Shown one piece after another: positions 1 through 7,515 of a DNA stretch of 64,000 nucleotides. This DNA comes from Bacteroidales bacterium (lineage in GTDB: Bacteria > Bacteroidota > Bacteroidia > Bacteroidales > F082), in assembly GCA_017477425.1 (NCBI GenBank), contig JAFUVT010000029.1, positions 1 to 64,000 on the forward strand. The letters are read 5' to 3'. A program made the position numbers and the translations under genes. Numbering within the stretch: position 1 is the stretch's first letter; each line of letters starts with the position of its first letter. The notes beneath the pieces are model-generated. The model did no database searches. It had not been told where the DNA came from and saw nothing but the letters and a program-made list of their open reading frames with translations.

Positions 1-117
1 AGGGCTTTGCTCGGAAATGGTGGCGGCGGACGCACCGAAGTGAAGTTCCGCATCGAGGGCCGCGAGTTGGTGGGCATCATGAACAAACAGAACAACATCT
101 ATACAAGGGAAAAATGA
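1..117 (+). CDS. Phage tail tape-measure protein, C-terminal end (partial)
   Basis: Only the last 38 codons are present; the reading frame is open from base 1 and stops with TGA at 115-117. The visible tail, rich in Gly then ending in RIEGRELVGIMNKQ, resembles the C-terminus of tape-measure proteins of Bacteroidota prophages, which lie directly upstream of a large tail protein as here. The stop overlaps the next start as ATGA, showing translational coupling inside a tail operon. The identification rests on this short tail and on position, so it is an inference. Confidence 0.5.
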   Translation, partial: RALLGNGGGGRTEVKFRIEGRELVGIMNKQNNIYTREK

Positions 118-2513
118 GTTACGCGCTGGCATATACCACCCACTTCCGAAGCCTTGACAATACGCTTTGGGACATTGGGATTTACATCGACGGCTACGAT
201 GCCAAACCTGTGGAGATTTGTCTTGAAGGCGACGAGCCGTGTGTCATCGAATGGCAGGAAACGGGAAAAATGGATGTGGTGCAATCGGCCACCTGCACCC
301 TACGTGTGTCGAACGAAAGAGACCGGCAAATGGTGCTGTTGATGAATAAAACGGATGCTGCCATCATTGTCAACCGCAATGGGAAATCGTATTGGTGTGG
401 TTTCTTGGACGATGCCATCTACGAGGAACCCTATAGCTTCACCAAGGGTTATGTGACGGAACTCCCATTCACCGACTTTGGAGTCCTCAACCGCATCCCC
501 TTCACACTTTCCGGCAAGCAGAGTGTGGGTGCCATCGTGCTCGACTGCCTTGAAAAAATCATCGGCCTTGGTGCCATTTTCACTGTCAATATGTACACCT
601 CGCTCCTTGAGCCCGAGAAAAACCAGCCCGTCACACTTGACATGCTCTACATCAACGCCGACCGATTTTCCTCTGACGGGGACTCGTGGGGAAAGATGGC
701 GAAGAAGCGCGATGTCCTGGAAGAGATACTGCGTCCGCTCGGTCTGCGTATCATGCAGAAAAACGGGCAGATTTACATCTACGACATCGAATACCTCCGC
801 GACCACGACAACTTTTACAACTACCCTGTTTGGAAAGGAACCGATGCCTACCTAAAGGGCAGCGAGACCTTCGGATGGTACGAGGTCGCCTTTGAGCCAG
901 ACACAGTGAAGACGCTGGCCGAAGACGGCCTTGACTACGACTCAAGCCAATGGAATGACAGCGAGAAATACTTTGCCAAGAGCTATGACTTGGAGACCGA
1001 GACGGACAGCGACATCGGGTTCTATTTGGAGGTCAGGAACTATGCCTTTCAAGGGTCCAAGGTTCAAAAGTCGAGCAATGCCCGCTATTTCCGCACGAGG
1101 TCGGTCTTTACCGACAGCAACGACATAGGAGTGGCGTGGCGCATCAAATGCAAGGAAGTCCTTTATAACATCATATACAATGGCCATACGATACCCGTGG
1201 TCGCCGACACGGTTCTTCTGGGGAATCAGGCCGTGTGTCTTAACAGCAATGTGGAGGAAGTGTTTTGGATGGAAACCGGCTACTTGCCGCTTGCCCCGGA
1301 CAAGAATAAATACCAATTGCGCGTCAATCTGGATTTCCAGATAAGTTTCCGACCAAATCCTTTCGACAATCCGCCCGATGAATGGGCCGGAACACAAGAT
1401 TACTACGCGATGGAAGCTCATTGGGAGAATGACGCGGGTGTGAACGCATACTTGGTGCCTGTGATTCTCGAGGTGCTTGATGACCACGGGGATGCAGTGT
1501 ACCATTATGAGAACGCCGATTATGAGACCCACGGAGGCGATGTTTACAACCTGTATGCAACAGATGTCGTGCGTCCTTTCGGCATCAACCAAGGTCGTTG
1601 GATTGCCGGGGCTGGAACATACGGCCAAATGTATCTTGCCTATTACAATACAGACAACAATGATGACCCTCTTATTGAAAAGGACTGGGTGACCAACCGC
1701 ATCGCATCGCCTGCAAACTCGGCCATTAACGGGACACTCTATAGGGTACGCGATGACGGTGAATATGTCAGCCTTCCACCCGTGGCAGGCAGGTTGCGCC
1801 TAACTGTCGGAAACGGCATATTCGTGACCAAATACGCTTTATATGGCTCTTATGCAGCCCAGTTCAATGGCATATACGGTTTTGCGCAAGCCCTTTGCTG
1901 GCAACTATATCGCAACCCAAAGATTACATTGGTGAAGGCCGACCGTAGAGAGGACGGCATTGACGATGAAAATGTCTATGAGCGTGATATGATAAACCTT
2001 TACGCGGATAGCATCAGCGAAACCGTGAAAGCTGGATGTTGGAGAAAAGGCATTGCGCCTTCTTCTCGCGGGCTCTTTTTCAACGCCAGCGGGGTCGTTT
2101 GGGAAAAATTCATCAAAAACGGTTCGTCACGGACTCTGGAGGAACACCGCTTGCGCTGCATCGAAGACCAGACATTCTACACACAACCCGTAATATCTGG
2201 AACGGCTGAACTTGATGTCCAGTTCTGCGCGAAGCGTGAAAGGAGCACATCAGGGGTGTTCCTTGTCACCGCGCTTCGCCAGGATCTCCACCAAGACATC
2301 GAGGAAGTAACGATGGCCAGAATAGCCAACGTGGGCGGGTTCTGCTACGACTATTATTGGAACGATGCCGTTTGTGTCAAGACAGAGGCAATCCAATACA
2401 ACTTCGCTTGGAGCGGCCCGATTTGCGCAAAGGAACTGAAACCTGAATGGTCTTTTGTTTGGGAAAAACCAATATGCGTAACAGTAGAAAAGAAAACGGA
2501 AAAAGACAACTAA
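114..2513 (+). CDS. Large phage tail protein (distal tail/tip-like)
   Basis: A 799-residue protein with no signal peptide or membrane segment, rich in aromatic residues and Asp/Asn as is usual for beta-structured tail components. It overlaps the tape-measure C-terminus by 4 bases and is followed 12 bases later by a small tail-associated gene, the usual order of the distal tail/baseplate part of a siphovirus-like prophage. I recognise no enzymatic motif. It probably forms the tail tip or hub beneath the tape measure; the exact structural role is inferred from gene order only. Confidence 0.6.
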   Translation: MSYALAYTTHFRSLDNTLWDIGIYIDGYDAKPVEICLEGDEPCVIEWQETGKMDVVQSATCTLRVSNERDRQMVLLMNKTDAAIIVNRNGKSYWCGFLDDAIYEEPYSFTKGYVTELPFTDFGVLNRIPFTLSGKQSVGAIVLDCLEKIIGLGAIFTVNMYTSLLEPEKNQPVTLDMLYINADRFSSDGDSWGKMAKKRDVLEEILRPLGLRIMQKNGQIYIYDIEYLRDHDNFYNYPVWKGTDAYLKGSETFGWYEVAFEPDTVKTLAEDGLDYDSSQWNDSEKYFAKSYDLETETDSDIGFYLEVRNYAFQGSKVQKSSNARYFRTRSVFTDSNDIGVAWRIKCKEVLYNIIYNGHTIPVVADTVLLGNQAVCLNSNVEEVFWMETGYLPLAPDKNKYQLRVNLDFQISFRPNPFDNPPDEWAGTQDYYAMEAHWENDAGVNAYLVPVILEVLDDHGDAVYHYENADYETHGGDVYNLYATDVVRPFGINQGRWIAGAGTYGQMYLAYYNTDNNDDPLIEKDWVTNRIASPANSAINGTLYRVRDDGEYVSLPPVAGRLRLTVGNGIFVTKYALYGSYAAQFNGIYGFAQALCWQLYRNPKITLVKADRREDGIDDENVYERDMINLYADSISETVKAGCWRKGIAPSSRGLFFNASGVVWEKFIKNGSSRTLEEHRLRCIEDQTFYTQPVISGTAELDVQFCAKRERSTSGVFLVTALRQDLHQDIEEVTMARIANVGGFCYDYYWNDAVCVKTEAIQYNFAWSGPICAKELKPEWSFVWEKPICVTVEKKTEKDN

Positions 2514-2525
2514 AACCTTACAGAA

Positions 2526-2840
2526 ATGGCATACATCAACACAGGCTACGCACGATGCGCAACACTGACCGTCACCAAGGGAGATTATTTGCATTCCTAC
2601 GATATGCGATCGGGCTTCATATATGGCGGCACAACATACGCATCACTCTCCAACGACGGCTTTGCCCAACTTTCGGACAGAGACTATGAACGCAGAAGGG
2701 CTGACTTCATCTCGTATGTCTATTCCCTTGAGCCAGGCCTTCAGACCGACTGCCCCGACATGACGCAGGGCAGCGTGGAATACGACACCGTGCTTTGCCC
2801 GCTTTCCCAGTTGGGCAACCAATCAAACGAAGAAGAATAA
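2526..2840 (+). CDS. Small phage protein, unknown function
   Basis: A 104-residue soluble protein (MAYINTGYARCATL...) lying 12 bases after the tail protein and in the same operon. It begins with a segment of Gly, Tyr and Thr and ends in an acidic NEEE tail. I do not recognise a domain. Its position as the last gene before a strong hairpin at 2908-2958 suggests it closes the structural (tail) operon of the prophage. Confidence 0.5.
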   Translation: MAYINTGYARCATLTVTKGDYLHSYDMRSGFIYGGTTYASLSNDGFAQLSDRDYERRRADFISYVYSLEPGLQTDCPDMTQGSVEYDTVLCPLSQLGNQSNEEE

Positions 2841-2907
2841 CCATTGGCAGGGCCACGAAAACGGCCCCCGCCTCCAAAGTCAGGCCCTTACCCCTGACAA
2901 TGACAAA

Positions 2908-2958
2908 GGTGCCACAACACCACGGCAGAGGCCGTAAGCCTCTCGGTGTTGTGGCACC
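2908..2958 (+). terminator. Two-tier hairpin closing the phage tail operon
   Basis: A perfect 14-bp inverted repeat (arms 2908-2921 and 2945-2958) encloses a second stem, AGAGGC pairing with GCCTCT. It is followed by TATTTGTTTGT, only moderately T-rich. It lies between the last tail gene and the methyltransferase gene, so a terminator or RNA-processing element is the simplest reading; a phage operator is the alternative. Confidence 0.5.
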
Positions 2959-3017
2959 TATTTGTTTGTAAATGTAAGGGACTGCAAAAGTACAAAAAAC
3001 AACAAACACAAAACAAC

Positions 3018-3860
3018 ATGAAAGAAGAAAAGAAAACCTACACCCAAGCCCCACTGCCATTCATGGGGCAGAAACGCAGATGGAACCAGGAATTCAAACG
3101 AATCCTGAAAGCCGAGTTCACCCATTGCAACACCTTTGTCGACCTATTTGGAGGAAGCGGTTTGCTCTCCCATTTCACGAAGTCAGTGCGCCCTGACGCC
3201 ACGGTCATCTACAATGACTTCGACGACTATTCGCGCCGTCTGGAGGCCATACCGACCACAAACGCATTGCTGGCGGAACTCCGCGAGGTCATGGGTGACT
3301 ATCCTGGCAACAAACGGATCGAAGAGCCCTACCGAAGCCGTGTGTTGGAAACCATTGCAACGTATGAAAATCGTGGCTTTGTGGACTACATCACGCTTTC
3401 GGCATCCATCCTGTTCTCGGCCAATTACGCCACCTGTTTTGAGGAATTGCTGAAGGCATCGCTTTACAACACGCTCAAGGCCTCCGACTATTCCGCAGAC
3501 GGCTATCTTGACGGTTTGACCGTAACCCATAAGGATTACAGGGAAGTCTTCAAAGAATGGGAAGGCAGGGACGGGGTTTGCTTCCTGATTGACCCGCCAT
3601 ATCTTTCCACCCAGAGTTGCACCTATTCCAACTATTGGAGGCTTCGCGACTATCTTGACGTATTGCACACGCTCAACGGGACGAATTATTTCTACTTCAC
3701 CTCCGAAAAGAGTAGCATCATTGAGTTGTGCGACTGGCTCGACAAGGAATACAGGAAGGGCAACCCATTTGAGGGTGCGACGCGCATAGAGCTCAACACG
3801 CACCTCAATTACAACTCTGGCTATACGGACATCATGTTATACAAACACATAAAAGGATGA
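3018..3860 (+). CDS. DNA adenine-N6 methyltransferase (Dam/D12 class), prophage-encoded
   Basis: 280 residues with the class-alpha (D12) amino-methyltransferase order: an N-terminal PFMGQKRRW segment (FxGxK/R-type motif), the SAM-binding motif I FVDLFGGSGLLS at about residue 43, and the catalytic motif IV DPPY near residue 194. It would methylate the exocyclic amino group of adenine using SAM. ATG 3018 is preferred over an in-frame ATG 72 bases upstream that lies inside the hairpin region, because family similarity begins just after it. It overlaps the next gene as ATGA. In a prophage the likely role is protecting phage DNA from restriction. Confidence 0.85.
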   Translation: MKEEKKTYTQAPLPFMGQKRRWNQEFKRILKAEFTHCNTFVDLFGGSGLLSHFTKSVRPDATVIYNDFDDYSRRLEAIPTTNALLAELREVMGDYPGNKRIEEPYRSRVLETIATYENRGFVDYITLSASILFSANYATCFEELLKASLYNTLKASDYSADGYLDGLTVTHKDYREVFKEWEGRDGVCFLIDPPYLSTQSCTYSNYWRLRDYLDVLHTLNGTNYFYFTSEKSSIIELCDWLDKEYRKGNPFEGATRIELNTHLNYNSGYTDIMLYKHIKG

Positions 3861-4495
3861 ACAAGTATTATCAAACTCTCGCGAACATCGTCGCGAACGG
3901 TCAGCAACAGACCAACAAGAAAGGGGAAATCCACTATCTCCTCAACCAGCAACTGGACTTGCGCCCAGGCGACTTGCTGGACATTTTCGAAGGGCACAAC
4001 ATAGCCCGAAAGAAACTCCGCAACGAACTGCAACTATTCATGCAGGGCGAACGCCTGACGGAGCGATACCGTGAAGCGGGCATCAGTTGGTGGGACTATT
4101 GCGGGCCAATCCTCGTCAACAGTTATCCCACCTATTTCGAGAAACTTCCGCGCCTGATAGCCAAAATCAACGCCGAAAAGCGAAGCAGCAAGAACTATGT
4201 GCTTTTCCTTGGCGAAACGGGTGCAGAAAGCAACCAAGCCCCGTGTTTGAGTTTGGTGCAATTCCAGATTGACAAAGGGGAATTGGTCGTTTCGGCGTAT
4301 CAGCGTTCGTCTGATGCGAACCTTGGGCTGCCGTCAGACCTTTATCATCTGTATCTGATGAGCCGACAGATAGACCTGCCGTTGAAGTCAATCACGCTTT
4401 TCCTTGCGAATGTACACATCTACGAAACCAACCTTGAAGCGACCAAACAACTGCTTTCGGGCAACGAGGAAGTCAAGTTCGTATTGAATGTGTAA
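3857..4495 (+). CDS. Thymidylate-synthase-fold protein with Asn177-to-Asp change (possible dCMP-type pyrimidine modification enzyme)
   Basis: 212 residues that follow thymidylate synthase from end to end. The N-terminus MNKYYQTLANIVANG matches the family start. The catalytic Cys is Cys130 in APCLSLVQF; the dUMP-contact block is YQRSSDANLGLPSD (Arg150, Ser151, Asp153); the ribose-contacting His and Tyr are in ANVHIYE (187, 189). At the position of E. coli Asn177 it has Asp161, the change that marks dCMP-preferring members such as T4 dCMP hydroxymethylase. The two Arg of the SRR phosphate loop and the N-terminal Arg are missing, and the last 35 or so residues, including the closing C-terminus, are absent. 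It is coupled to dam by an ATGA overlap. The fold is fairly sure; substrate and activity are inference. Confidence 0.65.
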   Translation: MNKYYQTLANIVANGQQQTNKKGEIHYLLNQQLDLRPGDLLDIFEGHNIARKKLRNELQLFMQGERLTERYREAGISWWDYCGPILVNSYPTYFEKLPRLIAKINAEKRSSKNYVLFLGETGAESNQAPCLSLVQFQIDKGELVVSAYQRSSDANLGLPSDLYHLYLMSRQIDLPLKSITLFLANVHIYETNLEATKQLLSGNEEVKFVLNV

Positions 4496-4541
4496 ATGGC
4501 TTTTTAATAGCCTTTGAAGCACAATTTAACCCCTAAAAACG

Positions 4542-4575
4542 AATCAGGCACGAAGTTCAAACCTCGTGCCTGATT
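4542..4575. terminator. Hairpin at the prophage right end
   Basis: A perfect 12-bp stem (4542-4553 with 4564-4575, AATCAGGCACGA) and a 10-base loop sit 46 bases after the last phage gene. Read on the minus strand it is followed by CGTTTTTAG, so it could terminate in both directions. It lies between phage DNA and the porin fragment, near the inferred attachment junction. Confidence 0.45.
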
Positions 4576-4631
4576 TCGGAAAAAGTTGTATTTTTCAATT
4601 TAGAAAGATGTACTTTTCGTTTTTTCGATTA

Positions 4632-4826
4632 TACAAGAACGTGAAAATGGCCCTCAACTACCAATATGTCAACAACGACCGCTACGCCAACGGCAAAGGC
4701 AAACTCTATGTCGGTCTCGATGCCGCTGGCAACCCGACCAAGGACTTCACCCAAGTGGCTGCCCCCGATGGCGAGGCTGGCGTGAACTACCACATGTTGC
4801 TGGCTCGTTTCCAGATCGCTTTCTAA
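4632..4826 (+). pseudogene. Outer-membrane porin, C-terminal fragment (prophage-disrupted)
   Basis: The reading frame shows YKNVKMALNYQYVNNDRYA, then a loop, then HMLLARFQIAF and a stop. This is the pattern of the last two transmembrane beta-strands of a phosphate-selective-porin-like (porin O/P) barrel, ending in the aromatic residue that barrel assembly recognises. There is no signal peptide and no upstream porin sequence; the preceding bases belong to the prophage end. I infer that the rest of the gene lies beyond the other prophage end, outside this window. An alternative is a small orphan fragment left by a deletion. Confidence 0.55.
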
Positions 4827-4864
4827 TCCATCAGATTGTCTAACCCTTTAAAATTGAGAACACT

Positions 4865-6190
4865 ATGAAAAAGATAATGTTTGTGGCATTAGCCCTTTTG
4901 GTCGGTTTGGCTTCCTGCGTCAAGGATGAGCAATACCCTGGCATCAACATTGCGAATGTTAGCTACAGCCCGACCGCAGTCACTGAATATTCCGACGTCA
5001 CAGTAACGGCTACCATCACCAGCTTCAAGGATTTCACCGCCAAGTTGGTGTATTCCACCGACGCAGCTAACAAGGCAGAAGAACTTGCCATGACGGCTGG
5101 TGGAGAAGATGTCTACACCGCCATCATCCCAGCTCAGCCTGACGGAACGAAGGTGAGCTTCTATGTGCAAGCCATGAATGGCGAGGTTACCGCCGTTTCG
5201 CCCGCCATGGAATACGAAGTGGGTGCCGTCGCCGTTGACTACAGCGTGCTCCGCCTCAACGAGTTGAATGGCAACGACAAGTTTATCGAAATCTACAACG
5301 CTGGTGCCGATGCCATCAACCTGAATGGCGTCTACATCGAGAAAGACGGTGCCCAGAATTGGCTCGCCGACAACACCGTGACCATCGAAGCCGGTGGCTA
5401 CATGTTGCTCTATAGCGAGGACGTCACCCTCGACCATCCCGAAGTGCCCGAGGCGCTGATCTTCCACAGCGGCCTCTCTGCCAAGAAGAACGTCCGCATC
5501 CAGCTCTTCACGCCTACGGGAGCCTCCATCGACGACTTCAACCTGGTCGACATCGACCAAAACGGTGCTGCCTACGGCTACAGCGGCAACCAAGCCCCGG
5601 CTTCCTATAGCCGCAATGCCGATGGCAAGTGGTATTATGCCGATGCCACCCCAGGCGCTGCCAATGTTGACGGCGACAACATCGTCCTCGGCCTCGAAGG
5701 CGGCGACACTCCAGAGCCTCCAGCGGGTCCCGACTACACCAACCTCGTCCTCAACGAACTGAACGGCGACACCAAGTTCATCGAGTTCTACAACAAGGGC
5801 GACCTCGACCTGCCGATGGAAGGCATGTACATCATGAAGGACGACTACATCGCTGGTGCCACCTGGACCGCCGATGCCAGCGTCGTGGTTCCCGCCCATG
5901 GCTATGTGCTGCTCTACAGCGTCGACGTGCTTGCCGACCATCCGGAACTGCCCGAAAACCTCTTCTTCAACAGCGGCCTCTCCGCCAAGAAAACCGTCCG
6001 CATCACCCTCTTCATGCCCGATGGCACGGTGAGAGACGAGTTCACAAGAGGCACGGAATGGGGCTTGACCATCTCCAACGTGGCTCCACAATCCTATGCT
6101 CGCACTCCCGACGGCGGCGACTGGAAGTTGGCCGACCCGACCCCGGGCGAAGCCAATCCCGCCACTGGCGACGACATCCCGCAGGAATAA
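4865..6190 (+). CDS. Lipoprotein with two lamin-tail domains
   Basis: 441 residues. The signal peptide ends in the lipobox LASC (Cys19), giving an outer-membrane or surface lipoprotein. Residues about 25-120 form a beta-sandwich-like segment. They are followed by two lamin-tail (LTD) repeats, recognisable by LRLNELNG.DKFIEIYN and LVLNELNG.TKFIEFYN, each continuing to an AxYSRNxDGKW or SYARTPDGGDW motif and a PTPGxAN end. LTD domains in Bacteroidota are found on exported proteins and are thought to bind ligands or aid cell-surface anchoring. It ends GDDIPQE with no T9SS domain. It probably lay downstream of the intact porin. Confidence 0.75.
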   Translation: MKKIMFVALALLVGLASCVKDEQYPGINIANVSYSPTAVTEYSDVTVTATITSFKDFTAKLVYSTDAANKAEELAMTAGGEDVYTAIIPAQPDGTKVSFYVQAMNGEVTAVSPAMEYEVGAVAVDYSVLRLNELNGNDKFIEIYNAGADAINLNGVYIEKDGAQNWLADNTVTIEAGGYMLLYSEDVTLDHPEVPEALIFHSGLSAKKNVRIQLFTPTGASIDDFNLVDIDQNGAAYGYSGNQAPASYSRNADGKWYYADATPGAANVDGDNIVLGLEGGDTPEPPAGPDYTNLVLNELNGDTKFIEFYNKGDLDLPMEGMYIMKDDYIAGATWTADASVVVPAHGYVLLYSVDVLADHPELPENLFFNSGLSAKKTVRITLFMPDGTVRDEFTRGTEWGLTISNVAPQSYARTPDGGDWKLADPTPGEANPATGDDIPQE

Positions 6191-6198
6191 GGGTTTAA

Positions 6199-6276
6199 GT
6201 CATTGCGAGGAGGAACGACGAAGCAATCCAGAGAAACAACTTAATCCCTGGATTGCTTCGCTTCGCTCGCAATGAC
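6199..6276. repeat. Long inverted repeat (dispersed palindromic element)
   Basis: Arms 6199-6231 (GTCATTGCGAGG...AAGCAATCCAG) and 6248-6276 are near-complementary and could fold into a 30-bp imperfect hairpin with a 16-base loop. It lies 9 bases after the lipoprotein stop. Sequences of this type (GTCATTGCGAGG / GGATTGCTTCG) are, to my knowledge, dispersed repeats in several bacterial genomes. It may also act as a terminator. Confidence 0.6.
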
Positions 6277-6335
6277 GTTCACCCTCAAAACAACACTTAA
6301 ACAATTAAACAATCAACAATACAATACAATAATCA

Positions 6336-6980
6336 ATGGCAAAAGAAGAAATGAAAATCGGCGAAGAGTCGAAACCCAGATTCGAATTCCGCTCCTTCGG
6401 ACAGTGCTTCTGCGAAGCCCACAAGCGTATGGCTCGCCTTTCGGCACCCGTCCCTGAAAAAGTCTGGGAGCGCCTCAGCGATGAGATCTACATCATCTCA
6501 CGCAAGAACGACATCAACAACACCAAGATCCGTGACGGCAAGATGGACATCAAGACCTATGTGCAGACTGTCGACGGCTTGGAGCAGTGGAATCCCCTCA
6601 TGAAAGGCGAGTTCCCCATCAGCCGCGAAGTGCTCGAGAAGGAAGTGTTCCCCGCTTTCATGGTCGAGATGCCCAAGCTGACCAAGGACACCTACACCTA
6701 CGACGAGTTCATCGCTATGGTGAAGGCCAACCCCGACCTGGCTGCCGTGCGCGTCCACAAGCGCCGCTTTGGCTATATGGTGAACGACACCATCTGCGAG
6801 TTTGGCGAAGTGCTCATCAACGGCGCCAAGGTGGTGACCATCAACTCGGAGTCGACCGAGATCGAAGACATCAAGAAGACCATCAAGGATGTAGGTCTCG
6901 AGGGTGTCGAAAACATCAACTATTTACAGGCTATCAAGCGCGTCATCGGCATGTCCGACAAACCGCTTGCAAACGAATAA
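6336..6980 (+). CDS. Conserved protein, possible divergent CYTH-like fold
   Basis: 214 residues, soluble. The segment EIYIISRKNDINNTKIRDGK followed by MDIKTYV and GLEQWNPLMKGEFP resembles the beta-tunnel strands of CYTH-type triphosphate-binding proteins, and CEFGEVLINGAKVVTINSES resembles the later strands. The gene lies 6 bases upstream of a clear CYTH-domain gene, which supports a related or partnered role. The canonical ExExK signature is not seen, so activity is uncertain. A 47-base A/T-rich leader follows the inverted repeat at 6199-6276. Confidence 0.5.
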   Translation: MAKEEMKIGEESKPRFEFRSFGQCFCEAHKRMARLSAPVPEKVWERLSDEIYIISRKNDINNTKIRDGKMDIKTYVQTVDGLEQWNPLMKGEFPISREVLEKEVFPAFMVEMPKLTKDTYTYDEFIAMVKANPDLAAVRVHKRRFGYMVNDTICEFGEVLINGAKVVTINSESTEIEDIKKTIKDVGLEGVENINYLQAIKRVIGMSDKPLANE

Positions 6981-6986
6981 ACGACT

Positions 6987-7463
6987 ATGGCACAGGAAAT
7001 TGAAAAAAAATTTTTGGTAAAGGGTGACTTCAAGTCGGAGGCCTTCAAGGCCACGCGCATCACCCAAGGCTATCTCTCCAGTGTGCCCGAGCGCACCGTC
7101 CGCGTCCGCGTGAAGGGCGACAAGGGCTTCATCACCATCAAGGGCATCGGTAACGCCTCTGGCGCCGCCCGCTTCGAGTGGGAGAAAGAGATTCCCGTCG
7201 ACGAGGTGCAACAACTGCTCGAAATCTGTGAGCCTGGCGTCATCGACAAGACCCGCTTTCTCGTCAAGAACACCGATGGCAAGCACACCTGGGAAGTGGA
7301 CGAGTTCTACGGCGACAACGACGGCCTCACCGTCGCCGAAGTCGAGCTCACCGACGAGAACGAGCCCTTCGACAAGCCTGCATGGCTCGGCGAAGAGGTC
7401 ACCGGCGACCCCAAGTACTTCAACTCCATGTTGATGAAGAACCCGTATAAGAATTGGAAATGA
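6987..7463 (+). CDS. CYTH-domain protein (inorganic triphosphatase / class IV cyclase-like)
   Basis: 158 residues spanning one complete CYTH domain. It starts MAQEIEKKFLV, the ExExK metal/phosphate signature, followed by QGYLSS, RTVRVRVKGDKGFITIKG, RFEWEKEIP, the EVDEFYGDNDGL and AEVEL acidic strands, and the closing WLGEEVTGDPKYFNSML. Family members cleave triphosphate compounds such as tripolyphosphate or thiamine triphosphate in the cytoplasm; short bacterial stand-alone versions are usually inorganic triphosphatases. It is 6 bases behind the CYTH-like gene, likely one transcript, and ends just before a palindromic terminator. Confidence 0.85.
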   Translation: MAQEIEKKFLVKGDFKSEAFKATRITQGYLSSVPERTVRVRVKGDKGFITIKGIGNASGAARFEWEKEIPVDEVQQLLEICEPGVIDKTRFLVKNTDGKHTWEVDEFYGDNDGLTVAEVELTDENEPFDKPAWLGEEVTGDPKYFNSMLMKNPYKNWK

Positions 7464-7473
7464 TTGTCAAATT

Positions 7474-7508
7474 GTAGAGACGTAGCGCGCTACGTCTCTA
7501 CTAATTTT
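7474..7508 (+). terminator. 28-bp palindrome plus T-run (repeat family A, copy 1)
   Basis: A perfect palindrome at 7474-7501 with centre AGCGCGCT and arms beginning GTAGAGACG is followed by TAATTTTTTT. It would terminate the CYTH transcript. Its sequence is almost identical to the palindromes at 14616-14645 and 57535-57562, so it is also a dispersed repeat. Confidence 0.7.
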
Positions 7509-7515
7509 TTTCACC

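Noticed and set aside
4542-4575. A tRNA T-arm-like sequence (GTTCAAACC) at the prophage end that might be an att site in a tRNA
   Set aside because: The loop is 10 bases and no acceptor, D or anticodon arms can be found around it; it is better read as a plain hairpin.
4889-6091. Long open frame on the minus strand opposite the lamin-tail lipoprotein
   Set aside because: It mirrors a GC-rich coding gene, has no ribosome site or family features, and the plus strand has signal peptide and domains.
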